NCBI GenBank assembly: GCA_947502405.1
Contig: CANMZT010000011.1
Coordinates: 1 to 64,000, forward strand
Length of the DNA: 64,000 nucleotides
From: an uncultured Algibacter sp.
Lineage (GTDB): Bacteria > Bacteroidota > Bacteroidia > Flavobacteriales > Flavobacteriaceae
Direction of reading: 5' to 3'
Position numbers and translations under genes: made by a program. This document shows, piece by piece, positions 32,679-42,388 of this stretch. The notes beneath the pieces were generated by a model. The model did not search any database, was not told where the DNA came from, and was given only the letters and a program-made list of their open reading frames with translations. The stretch's first letter is position 1; every line of letters begins with the position of its first letter.

Positions 32679-35600
32679 ATGAGAAAGAACTACTTTCTTA
32701 CAGGTTTCTCGTTTTTTGTAATAACGTTATCTTTATTTTCCTTAAATAAAGTTGAATCAAGAAAAGCAAACCAAAACAACTTTACAGAAGCTTCAAACAG
32801 AAAAGCAAATCTATTACTTCCTCCAGACGCGAGTATTTCAGGTTCAACAACGGTTTGCAGAAATGACGCTAGCCCACAAATAACTTTTACTGGGTCTGAC
32901 GGATCTGCTCCCTATACATTTACTTATACTTTAAACGGAACAACCCAAACCGTAGTTTCAACAGGAGATGTAGCATTAGTAAATGTAAACACTAATACTG
33001 CAGGCACTTTTGTATATGAATTGGTGTCTGTAACAGATAATGCAAATGATACCGAAACGGTTACTGGCATAGCAACAGTAGTTGTTAGAGAATTACCCGT
33101 TGTAAACTTTTCTTTTGACAACGCAGGAGCTTGCTCTGGCACTTCTGTGAATTTTACTTCTAATATATCAGGAAATGGTCCATTTACATATAGTTGGAAT
33201 TTTGGAGATGGAGGCACAAGTACAAATAACAACCCATCGCATATTTTTACTGCATTGGGCTGTGGAACCGAAGATTACAATGTTACACTCACGGTTACAG
33301 ACACCAATGGATGCACAAACTCTATCACTCAAGTTATTACTGTACAAGAAAAGCCACTCCTTGAATTTGAAGATATAGATAGTAGGTTTGACCCATTTAA
33401 TAATTGTGGCAATAATACAACAGATCCATCATACACTATTAATGTTGGAATTGATAATGTATCACCATGCGTTACTTCATATAATATTGACTGGGGTGAT
33501 GGAAGTGCGATTGTAACTAACGCTACGTTTCCTGCAACACATACTTACACTCAGCTAGGATCTTTTAATATGAGAATTACAGGTCTTGGAAATAGCTGTG
33601 ATAATACAGTAACCTATTTAATAAAAAATTCTAGTAATCCAACAGGTTCTATAGTAAATCCTGGAAATACCGTGAATTTATGTACACCAGTACCAGCACT
33701 AGATTTCGCTATTGGGTCTTGGGCAACAAATCCACCTGATACTAATTATAATGTTGATTTTGGGGATGGCACTATTGAAAACTATACACAAGCACAACTA
33801 GAAGCCTCTCCATATTTTAATGGTGCCGACCCTATAAATTCTCAAAATTTTCCAATTCCTCATATATACACAGAAACAAGTTGCCCTAGTTCATATACGG
33901 TTATTTTAACCATTATTACATCCTGTGGACAAACTAACTTAACCGCTGGACCGATAATTACTCTTAGAAAACCAGAAATTGATTTTGAAGACCCTCCTAC
34001 AAGTTGCGTAAATACTGCTGTGCAATTTAATAACACATCGTTAGATGGCTATAGTAATGATTGTAATATTAATGATGGTTATTACTGGGATTTTGGAGAT
34101 TCAACAACTTCAAATATGCGTAACCCTAGCCATGTTTACACTACTCCTGGAACCTATACGGTGTCATTATATGGTGAAAACTCCTGTGGAGTTACAAATA
34201 CTGTTACAAAAACAATTTGTATTGAACCCGAATTAATACCAAATTTTACTTTAAACGCAAATGATGGATGTTCTCCATTAGCCATTCAAACTACGAATAC
34301 AACAGATTTAAGTTTAAGTTGTGGTGGCGAGACTTATTTATGGGAGGTTGCTTATACTTCTGGTTTTTGCGACACCTTACCAGAACAATGGAGTTTTACA
34401 AATGGAACAGATGAAAATTCAGCAGCCCCCTCACTTAGCTTCAATAAAGCAGGAACCTATACTTTAACTTTAACAACTACAAATTCATGCGGGAGTAATA
34501 GTACTTTTCAAACTATTGAGGTTAAAAGACCGCCAACAGCAACCATTAATAACATAAATAATTTCTGTGGAACGGCTTCAATTAATCCCGTTGCAAATGT
34601 TGATACTTGTGCACCCGCTTCTGAAACAATTACGTATTCTTGGAGTTTCCCGGGAGGTACACCAGCTACTTCTAATACTTTAAACCCAGGTACAATTACT
34701 TATACGACACCCGGAGATTATCAGGTTTCCTTTAGCGTTACAAATGATTGTGGTACTACAACAGAAACAGAAGACTTTACGGTTAATCCAATTCCTTCAA
34801 TAACAAACACAAATCTTACACAAACTATTTGTTCTGGAACCGATACTGCAGAAGTTATTTTAACCTCAGATATTACGAATACAACATATAGCTGGACTGC
34901 CACTGCACCTGCTGGTGTAACAGGATTTATTGCATCTGGTAGTACTGATACCATTCCTGTACAAACTATTGTTAATTCTAATACAACTTCTGAAGATGTT
35001 ACATTTGTTATAACACCATCTTTGAATGGTTGTGATGGCGCTCCTGTAAATTTAATTATTACTGTTGACCCCGCACCAGCATTTACAAGTCAACCCATAT
35101 CAGAAACTATATGTATTAACGGAGCCATAACACCATTATCTGTATCTGTAAATGGCCCTGGCACACCTTCCTATCAATGGTATAGTAATACCGTCAATTC
35201 TAATACTGGTGGCACGTTAATTAATGGTGAAACATCCGCAACTTATACCCCTCTAAACAACCCTGTTGGCATTACTTATTATTACTGTGTAGTATCATTT
35301 ACATCGGGTGCTGGTTGTAACGAAATTACGTCCGAAGTCGCTAGAATTGAAATTGTTGAGAACATTCAAATAGACACCAACCCAACCTCTACTCAAAGTA
35401 TTTGTGTTGGTGGTGATATACCATCAGCATTATCAGTATCTCACTCTGGTGGCACTGGAACGATAACTTACCAATGGTATAGTAATACAGTAAATTCTAA
35501 TGTTGGCGGAACCATAATTGCAACTGCAACAAATTCAAACTACACACCTACTACTTTTAATACAGCTGGTAATTATTATTTTTATGTAGTTGTAAATCTT

Positions 35601-38600
35601 AACGGAAGTGGGTGTAGCGGAGTTACCAGCGAGGTTGCAGAAATTATTGCTGTTGAAGACCCTGTAATAACCACGCAACCTTTAGTAACACAAACACTTT
35701 GTCAAGGAACTTTACCTCAAGACTTAGAGGTATCAGTATCTGGAGGTATTGGTAGTACTTATGAATATCTATGGTATAGCAATAACATAAATTCCAATAC
35801 CGGAGGAACCCTTATAACTGGAGCTAATGCTGCCGTTTTTACACCACCAACCACTATTGTTGGAACAACTTACTACTATGTGGTAGTCTCGCAAATGGCG
35901 GTAGATTGCAGTGTTATAAGTAATACAGCAGAAGTGAATATAAATGCAGCACCAAATTTTACAAATCAACCAATATCTAATACATACTGCTTAGGAGATT
36001 CAATAAATCAACTTTCAGTATCGTATGCTAATGGTGTTGGTACACCAACCTATCAATGGTATTCTAACACGGTAAACAATACTACAACGGGTACTCCAAT
36101 TGCGGGAGAAACAAATTCAACTTACAATCCGCCACCAACAACTGTTGGCACAATGTATTATTACGTTGTTATTACATTTTCATCAGGAGGATGTACTGAA
36201 ATCACATCCAATGTTGCTGAAATTATTATAAACCAAACACCTAATATTAGTGATAAAACAGCTATTATTTGTAGCGGAAACGCATTCACTATAACACCAG
36301 ATAATTTAGGAGGCGATATTACTCCAACAGGCACAACTTATACTTGGACTAATCCTACAATTGTGCCCGCAGGAACTATTACTGGTTCTTCAGATGAAAA
36401 CACGCCACAAAATAATATTTCGCAAACCTTAACAAACAATACCACAAACCCATCAACAGTAACCTATACCGTTACACCTACATCTGGAATATGTGTTGGC
36501 AATACCTTTGAAGCGGTTGTTACCGTAAATCCATCTATCAGTATTACTTTAAATCAAACAAACAGTAATTGCTTTTCTGCCAATGCAGGCGCTTTAGATA
36601 TCGAGATTTTTGGTGGTGTTCCTTTTTCTGGAGGAAACCCTTATCAAATCTCATGGATTGGTCCAAATGGTTTTTCTAGCAATAATGAAGATATTTTTAA
36701 CTTAGAACCTGGTGATTATACAGTTACTATTTTAGACGATGGAGGTTGTCCATTTACAGAAACATTTATAATTACTGAACCAGATGAACTTGTATTCTCA
36801 AATATTAGTTTCAATCCTGAAACAATTTCTTGTTTTAATGCTAATGATGGTTCTATAGGTATTGAAGTAACTGGAGGCACGACACCTTACTCCTATAGCT
36901 GGACTAGAAATGGAACACCCTATTCAAATGATGAAGATTTAATTAATCTGAGTCCTGGCGATTATGAAATTACAGTTACCGATGCAAATAATTGCCCCTC
37001 TATAGTTCAAAGTTTTTCTATAGTGGAACCACCAGAACTTAATGTAAGCCTGAACAATAAAGTGGATGTTATTTGTTTTGGTGAAGCAACTGGGGAAATC
37101 TATATTGATATTGTTGGTGGTAGACCTACTGAAACATCTCCAGGGGTTTTTGAATACAGTTATTCTTGGACTGGACCTAATGGATTTATAAGCAGTTCTC
37201 AAAACCTTATAGGACTAATAGCAGGCACTTATAATGTTACCGTAACCGACAGATCAAATTGTACGGATACCTTGGAAGTGATAATTGACCAATCTGATGA
37301 AATTATAATTGATTACACAGCTACAGAAATTGAATGTTATAACGATAATGATGCTTCAATTATAATTAACAACATTTCTGGAGGTAACGCCCCATATACC
37401 ATTACATGGAGTAATTTAGGGTCAGGATTATCGCAAACCAATTTATCACCCGGAGATTACACCATAACAATAACTGATGATACTAATTGCCAAAAATCTG
37501 TAACTGTTACTATTGAAGAACCTCCAATTTTTACTATAAATCCTGTTGTAGAAAACATTTCCTGCTTTGGAGAAAATGATGGACGAATTATTTTAAATCT
37601 AGTAGGTGGTATTGATCCCGTAACACTAGTTTGGGATGATGATGCTTCTGCAGGTGTTGAACGAAACAACATTGGTCCAGGAACCTATACCGTAACAATT
37701 ACTGATGGAAAACCCTGTGTTATAACTGAGACTTTCGTAATTACTGAGCCACTTGCATTATCCCTTTCAGCAAATACTACAGACGCCTTAGATTGTAATG
37801 ATGCGAATAGTGGTTCAATAAACTTAATTGTAACTGGCGGTACACTTCCGCTAACTTATTCTTGGTCCAATGGTGAAACTACTGAAGATTTAAACAATAT
37901 CCCTCCCGGAAGTTACTCAGTTGAAGTTACTGATGCTAATAATTGTACCATTTCCGAAAGCTGGGATATTAATAGATTTGACCCTTTAACCATAAACATT
38001 AATACTCAAACGGATTTTAATTGCGACACACGATTAGTAAACCAATCCTTTATTGCAGAAGTAACAGGAGGCGTACCACCTTATTCCATTAATTGGTCTA
38101 GCGGCACTGTTAGTGGTACTAATGGTGAAATTATGAATACGTCGCAAGACGGCTTAGTTATTATAGATGTTTCTGATAGTATAGGTTGTACTGCAAGTTT
38201 ATCCTACGATGTTAATATCCCTATTTTGGGAGATGCCGATTTCTCGGTAACATCGAGTGCATTTAGCACCTTTGGTTTTTATTCTATTGAAGACCCTATC
38301 CAATTTACAAACAGCTCTACAGGTGATTATACTAATATATCTTGGGACTTTGGAGATGGCAATTTTTCTTCAGAAGAAAACCCTACACACACCTATATAA
38401 ATGAAGGTACATATAACGTAATTCAAACAGTAACTTACCCATTTGGATGTGTTTATACCAAACAAATGACCATGGTTATTGAAAAAGGATACAGTTTAAT
38501 TATGCCCAATGCCTTTACTCCCAATGGAGACAATCTAAACGATTACTTTACACCAGAATCCATAGCACTTAATAGTATATCCTTAAATATTTATGATACG

Positions 38601-38765
38601 TGGGGTAGCCTAATTTATTCTGAAGAAGGTGATAGCATAAAAGGCTGGAATGGAAAAATTAATGATGCTGAGGCAGAAAACGGTAATTACTATTTTACGC
38701 TCACCGCAAAAACATTCTATGGTAAAACCATTACACAAAAAGGCGCATTTGCATCCATTAAATAA
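32679..38765 (+). CDS. Giant PKD/SprB-repeat surface protein with T9SS type B sorting domain
   Basis: 2028 residues. A signal peptide is followed by PKD domains (YSWNFGDGGTSTNNNPSHIF, YWDFGDSTTSNMRNPSHVY), then four Ig-like repeats of about 95-100 residues, each with a QWYSN or LWYSN core (near nucleotides 35172, 35469, 35767 and 36051). Next come six or more SprB-type repeats (pattern CxxxNDGSIxIxVxGGxxPYxYxW...GxYxxxVTDxNxC, nucleotides about 36540-37960). A last PKD domain leads to the gliding-associated C-terminal domain beginning MPNAFTPNGDNLNDYF near residue 1940. It is probably exported by type IX secretion and attached to the surface, with a role in adhesion or gliding. A PorP/SprF-type gene follows 12 bp later, the usual pairing. 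Confidence 0.95.
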   Translation: MRKNYFLTGFSFFVITLSLFSLNKVESRKANQNNFTEASNRKANLLLPPDASISGSTTVCRNDASPQITFTGSDGSAPYTFTYTLNGTTQTVVSTGDVALVNVNTNTAGTFVYELVSVTDNANDTETVTGIATVVVRELPVVNFSFDNAGACSGTSVNFTSNISGNGPFTYSWNFGDGGTSTNNNPSHIFTALGCGTEDYNVTLTVTDTNGCTNSITQVITVQEKPLLEFEDIDSRFDPFNNCGNNTTDPSYTINVGIDNVSPCVTSYNIDWGDGSAIVTNATFPATHTYTQLGSFNMRITGLGNSCDNTVTYLIKNSSNPTGSIVNPGNTVNLCTPVPALDFAIGSWATNPPDTNYNVDFGDGTIENYTQAQLEASPYFNGADPINSQNFPIPHIYTETSCPSSYTVILTIITSCGQTNLTAGPIITLRKPEIDFEDPPTSCVNTAVQFNNTSLDGYSNDCNINDGYYWDFGDSTTSNMRNPSHVYTTPGTYTVSLYGENSCGVTNTVTKTICIEPELIPNFTLNANDGCSPLAIQTTNTTDLSLSCGGETYLWEVAYTSGFCDTLPEQWSFTNGTDENSAAPSLSFNKAGTYTLTLTTTNSCGSNSTFQTIEVKRPPTATINNINNFCGTASINPVANVDTCAPASETITYSWSFPGGTPATSNTLNPGTITYTTPGDYQVSFSVTNDCGTTTETEDFTVNPIPSITNTNLTQTICSGTDTAEVILTSDITNTTYSWTATAPAGVTGFIASGSTDTIPVQTIVNSNTTSEDVTFVITPSLNGCDGAPVNLIITVDPAPAFTSQPISETICINGAITPLSVSVNGPGTPSYQWYSNTVNSNTGGTLINGETSATYTPLNNPVGITYYYCVVSFTSGAGCNEITSEVARIEIVENIQIDTNPTSTQSICVGGDIPSALSVSHSGGTGTITYQWYSNTVNSNVGGTIIATATNSNYTPTTFNTAGNYYFYVVVNLNGSGCSGVTSEVAEIIAVEDPVITTQPLVTQTLCQGTLPQDLEVSVSGGIGSTYEYLWYSNNINSNTGGTLITGANAAVFTPPTTIVGTTYYYVVVSQMAVDCSVISNTAEVNINAAPNFTNQPISNTYCLGDSINQLSVSYANGVGTPTYQWYSNTVNNTTTGTPIAGETNSTYNPPPTTVGTMYYYVVITFSSGGCTEITSNVAEIIINQTPNISDKTAIICSGNAFTITPDNLGGDITPTGTTYTWTNPTIVPAGTITGSSDENTPQNNISQTLTNNTTNPSTVTYTVTPTSGICVGNTFEAVVTVNPSISITLNQTNSNCFSANAGALDIEIFGGVPFSGGNPYQISWIGPNGFSSNNEDIFNLEPGDYTVTILDDGGCPFTETFIITEPDELVFSNISFNPETISCFNANDGSIGIEVTGGTTPYSYSWTRNGTPYSNDEDLINLSPGDYEITVTDANNCPSIVQSFSIVEPPELNVSLNNKVDVICFGEATGEIYIDIVGGRPTETSPGVFEYSYSWTGPNGFISSSQNLIGLIAGTYNVTVTDRSNCTDTLEVIIDQSDEIIIDYTATEIECYNDNDASIIINNISGGNAPYTITWSNLGSGLSQTNLSPGDYTITITDDTNCQKSVTVTIEEPPIFTINPVVENISCFGENDGRIILNLVGGIDPVTLVWDDDASAGVERNNIGPGTYTVTITDGKPCVITETFVITEPLALSLSANTTDALDCNDANSGSINLIVTGGTLPLTYSWSNGETTEDLNNIPPGSYSVEVTDANNCTISESWDINRFDPLTININTQTDFNCDTRLVNQSFIAEVTGGVPPYSINWSSGTVSGTNGEIMNTSQDGLVIIDVSDSIGCTASLSYDVNIPILGDADFSVTSSAFSTFGFYSIEDPIQFTNSSTGDYTNISWDFGDGNFSSEENPTHTYINEGTYNVIQTVTYPFGCVYTKQMTMVIEKGYSLIMPNAFTPNGDNLNDYFTPESIALNSISLNIYDTWGSLIYSEEGDSIKGWNGKINDAEAENGNYYFTLTAKTFYGKTITQKGAFASIK

Positions 38766-38777
38766 GCAGTTAGTAAG

Positions 38778-39773
38778 ATGAAGATAAAACTATACACTTT
38801 TATGATTTTATGCTGCTTATCATTTAAAATGGAAGCACAAGACCCTATTTTTACGCAATACTTTTTAGTTCCTGAAACACTAAACCCAGGATTTTCAGGA
38901 TTTGAAGATGCTTCATATTTTGGACTTATACACAGAACACAGTGGCCCAGTCTAGATTTAAGAGTAGATACAGAGTACGTATTTTTCAATTCTTGGATTG
39001 AAGATGTTGGCGGTATTGGTTTTAGTATCGTTAATCAGCATGAAAACAACACGAATTACAACCATTTACAAGGAAATGTAAACTTTGCTTATCATGTTGA
39101 ATTATCCAATGATTGGTTTTTCAGACCTGCTATTGAAGTTGGTTTTGGCGCAAAATCTTTTAATTTTGGAAATCTTGTTTTGGCTGATCAGATAAATATC
39201 AATTCCGGAACCATAAACCCAAATTCGTCGGATCCTTTAGCTATGAATGCCAATCGAAAAATTAATTTTGTTGATTTCACTGCAGGTTTTGTATTAGATA
39301 AAAAAAATCCACGTAATGACTCTGATTTGTGGTTAGGTGCTGCTGTAAGACACCTAAATAAACCTAATATTTCTTTTGTTGAAAATGGCAATGTTCCATT
39401 AGATATTTTCTATTCGCTACATGCGAGTTATAAATTTCCTTATTTGAATCGAAATGACATGCAACTTTCTGCAAACTACATGCAGCAAGGGGAATACAAT
39501 AGGTTAGACTTAGGAGCCATGGTTAAAATAGACAAACTGATGCTTGGAGCTATGGCTGTAACAAATCCAGCTAAAAACAATTCCAATAGTCATTTACTAA
39601 CCTCGATTAATGCTTTTGTTGGCTTAGAGTTTGAACAATTGCGATTTGGGTTTTCATATGATATAAATACAACAAACATAGGAAGAACAGATGGTGTTTA
39701 CGAGTTATCACTCACCTATTTGTCACGTTGTTTAATCTGTCAAAACCCAGCCAATACAGAGCGAAGAAAATAG
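38778..39773 (+). CDS. PorP/SprF family type IX secretion outer-membrane protein
   Basis: 331 residues with a signal peptide (about 1-20, MEAQ). The mature start DPIFTQYFLVPETLNPGFSGF is the PorP/SprF hallmark, and the body is a 14-strand-type barrel with segments such as VGGIGFSIVNQHENN, NFAYHVELSNDWFFRPAIEVGFG and LRFGFSYDINTTNIG. SprF-type proteins help deliver SprB-like adhesins with a type B sorting domain, and this gene lies directly behind such an adhesin. The C-terminal CLICQNPANTERRK tail with two cysteines is typical of these paralogues. Confidence 0.94.
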   Translation: MKIKLYTFMILCCLSFKMEAQDPIFTQYFLVPETLNPGFSGFEDASYFGLIHRTQWPSLDLRVDTEYVFFNSWIEDVGGIGFSIVNQHENNTNYNHLQGNVNFAYHVELSNDWFFRPAIEVGFGAKSFNFGNLVLADQININSGTINPNSSDPLAMNANRKINFVDFTAGFVLDKKNPRNDSDLWLGAAVRHLNKPNISFVENGNVPLDIFYSLHASYKFPYLNRNDMQLSANYMQQGEYNRLDLGAMVKIDKLMLGAMAVTNPAKNNSNSHLLTSINAFVGLEFEQLRFGFSYDINTTNIGRTDGVYELSLTYLSRCLICQNPANTERRK

Positions 39774-39812
39774 CATCATTGCAAGGAGACACGATGTAAC
39801 AATCTTTTTAAA
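39772..39812 (+). repeat. Dispersed repeat family C (solo copy)
   Basis: GCATCATTGCAAGGAGACACGATG.. followed by TAACAATC matches the CGTCATTGCGAGGAnn..CGTGGCAATC repeat of flavobacterial genomes. The reverse-strand form of this module also lies inside family A copies 3 and 4 and near 46845. Confidence 0.5.
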
Positions 39813-39844
39813 TTGAATTCAGTAACAATACTCTAGATTATAAT

Positions 39845-41818
39845 CTATTTGTTATTTTCTTTTTCCAACAAAGTTTTTGCAAACTTTTTAAAGCGCCAAT
39901 TATGGTGTGTTGTAGCTTGCTTTAAGTTTTCTTTACACACTTCTTCACATGCTTGAATTTGGTCTAGATAAAATAGTGCATTCTGACGAAGTTCAAATCC
40001 ATATTTCGGACTGGTGTAATTTGTAAGTTCGTTAAGAAACATCTGTTTACTTTCTGATTTGTAATCTTCCGTAATCAAGGCTAGGGTTAACCAAAGTATC
40101 CGCAAATTTTTATCACCAAACCCATGAATATCTTTAGTTTTATTAAAATATTTTTCTCGCTCAAGCGGAAAATTTTTCCACAAATTAAACAAAGCTGCTT
40201 CTATGGTAATGTATGATTCATCATCTAAAAGAGATTCGTAATCTGATTTTAATTCAATCGGGATTTCTGTTAGTGTTTGAGCGATAGTCTGCCTAATCAT
40301 TATACCTCTGTTGTCAAATATATCTTTTGGCAAATCTCCCTTTAGTCTTCTAATAACTTCTGACTTTAAATACTTGTTATCTGTAGATTTTATGAACTCA
40401 AAACAAGCAGCTTTTAAACTATTACAATCTAATTGTAAAAATCCTTTATAAGCTTTAGAAGTCAGATAAAAAAACGCCTCCATATCTTCATAATTCAAAC
40501 TTGGAGACTCTAACCATTTATTAACAAAATCACTTAAATCCACTCCACTAGTCTTTTCAACTTCATTAATAAAATCTTTAGTTTCAACATTTTTAAACTG
40601 ATGTTTTTTTAAATACTGCTTCACACCTTTTTGAAAAGCCTCACCTCCTACTTTTTCTCGTAATAGATGCAATACCCAAGCTCCTTTTTTATAAAATGTT
40701 ATGCTACTAGATTTTGGATTAAGTAGCGATGTACTTCCTCCTGCTTTGTCCTGTTCTAACAATTCTTGAGCATATTCATATAATCTCCAATAGTAATAAT
40801 CATCTCCAAAAATATCTCGTTCAGCTAGCAAAGCATAATAGGTTGCAAAACCTTCTTGTAACCAATGATGCGTACCAGAAGTTTCAGTAACTAAATCACC
40901 AAACCATTGGTGTGCCAATTCATGAGCATTAACGTTGACATAATTTTTATCTACAAACGCAATAGAATCAATTACAAAGCTATCCGCAAAAATAGTGGCA
41001 CTTGTGTTCTCCATACCTGCATATAGAAAATCTTTAACTGGCACTTGCTTATAGTTTTGCCATGGATACGGCACACCTATTTCTTCTTCAAGAAAATCAA
41101 ACATACGCTTGGTATAGCGATAAGTAGGCTCAAATTTTGAATGATCTTGAGGGTAATAATACATCTCTAAAGGAATTCCACTTTTAGAATGCTTTACTAT
41201 TTTGTTATATTTCCCAATAACCAAAGCTACTAAGTAACTAGACATGGGTTTTTGCATATCAAATTGCCATAAATTATAAGTTGGAGTTTCTCGTTTAGAA
41301 ACCATCTTTCCATTAGAAATAACCTGATAGCCTTTAGGAGCAACAACAGATAAATCGAACTCTATTTTATCGTTCATATCGTCTATAGATGGCAACCAAT
41401 TGCTTGTATACTTCCCCTGCCCTTGTGTCCAGATTTGTTTATTGCCATTTTCAAAATCCCAATCAATAAAATACATGGCCTTTTTAGGTGAAGCAAAAAA
41501 CAGAAAGTTGAGTGTGTAGGTTTTATTTGCTTCAAATGCACTATAAACAATTAGTTTTTTACCATCATTCTTAAAGTCTACTTTAGCTTTATTTAGTGCC
41601 ACATTTAAGAATTTCATGTTAATAGCATCCAAATAAATAGAGTCTGTTTGTTTAAGAATATCAAACTTTACTTCGTAAGAATTAAAAACCGTACTATCCA
41701 CTTTCATTTGATTAAAAAGCAGTACTGATTCTACTTTTTTAAAGTCGACGAATTCGGTTTGTTGCGCAAAGGAAAAAACACTTATAAATAAAAATGCAAA
41801 AAGCTGTGGTAATTTCAT
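39845..41818 (-). CDS. Secreted M1 family metallopeptidase (aminopeptidase N type)
   Basis: About 657 residues from the ATG at 41818, where a signal peptide begins (MKLPQLFAFLFISVFSFAQQ). The longer frame from 41887 is rejected. Zinc site HELAHQWFGD with H299, E300 and H303, third ligand E322 in WLQEGFATYY; the substrate-binding motif is YAGMENTSAT, a variant of GAMEN. An N-terminal beta domain comes first and a helical C-terminal domain follows. It removes N-terminal residues from peptides outside the cytoplasm. It appears to be transcribed alone. Confidence 0.95.
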   Translation of the reverse strand: MKLPQLFAFLFISVFSFAQQTEFVDFKKVESVLLFNQMKVDSTVFNSYEVKFDILKQTDSIYLDAINMKFLNVALNKAKVDFKNDGKKLIVYSAFEANKTYTLNFLFFASPKKAMYFIDWDFENGNKQIWTQGQGKYTSNWLPSIDDMNDKIEFDLSVVAPKGYQVISNGKMVSKRETPTYNLWQFDMQKPMSSYLVALVIGKYNKIVKHSKSGIPLEMYYYPQDHSKFEPTYRYTKRMFDFLEEEIGVPYPWQNYKQVPVKDFLYAGMENTSATIFADSFVIDSIAFVDKNYVNVNAHELAHQWFGDLVTETSGTHHWLQEGFATYYALLAERDIFGDDYYYWRLYEYAQELLEQDKAGGSTSLLNPKSSSITFYKKGAWVLHLLREKVGGEAFQKGVKQYLKKHQFKNVETKDFINEVEKTSGVDLSDFVNKWLESPSLNYEDMEAFFYLTSKAYKGFLQLDCNSLKAACFEFIKSTDNKYLKSEVIRRLKGDLPKDIFDNRGIMIRQTIAQTLTEIPIELKSDYESLLDDESYITIEAALFNLWKNFPLEREKYFNKTKDIHGFGDKNLRILWLTLALITEDYKSESKQMFLNELTNYTSPKYGFELRQNALFYLDQIQACEEVCKENLKQATTHHNWRFKKFAKTLLEKENNK

Positions 41819-41926
41819 AAAGTGAAGATAGCAAAGTTTGGGGTAAAATTGAAAGCATAAAAAAGAAGTGACAGTTTTACCTACCACTCCTTAAAACCCT
41901 CAGAGAATTGATTAATAGCTAATTTG

Positions 41927-42388
41927 TTATTCTTTTATAATTTTACAGGTTTTAGACGAATTGTTAGTTCTAAATACAATGAAGTAAATACCAGACTTTA
42001 ATTTTGATAAATCAATTTTGTTAAAGTTTGTTTCAATGATTTGTAAGTGCTGACCCAAGGAGGAATAGACGTCTATTGATCTTATATCAGATAAATTGCC
42101 TGATATAAATATAATATTCTTAGCGGGATTAGGATATATAAATATATTAGATTCCAAAACTCGATTATAAGACAGTGTCGATTCAATCATTGGGTTTATA
42201 AAACCTCCAGATATAGAAATATCACTTACTATTACTTCGTTAACATACACTTCACCTATTGAAGATAATACTTGAATATCTTGATTTGAAAATATTCCTC
42301 CTCCATTATCTATACTAAATTTTTCAATAGTTTGAGCCATAAAAGGATGACTCAAAAATATAGTTCCAATTAATAAAATTAGTCTCAT
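41927..42388 (-). CDS. Small secreted protein with T9SS type A sorting domain
   Basis: 153 residues: signal peptide (1-18), a beta-rich middle (GGGIFSNQDIQVLSSIGEVYVNE, ISGGFINPMIE) and a T9SS type A C-terminal domain beginning IFIYPNPAKNIIFISG and ending KTCKIIKE. Such domains route proteins through type IX secretion. Its ATG overlaps the stop of the S74 protein gene (ATGA), so translation is coupled. The middle resembles the short pre-CTD segment common in flavobacterial proteins of this size whose role is unknown; a partner function with the S74 protein is inferred. Confidence 0.88.
   Translation of the reverse strand: MRLILLIGTIFLSHPFMAQTIEKFSIDNGGGIFSNQDIQVLSSIGEVYVNEVIVSDISISGGFINPMIESTLSYNRVLESNIFIYPNPAKNIIFISGNLSDIRSIDVYSSLGQHLQIIETNFNKIDLSKLKSGIYFIVFRTNNSSKTCKIIKE

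Noticed and set aside
32924-37672. Several antisense ORFs within the giant adhesin gene
   Set aside because: They arise from the Thr/Asn/Gly-rich codon pattern of the repeats; none has a start context or domain.
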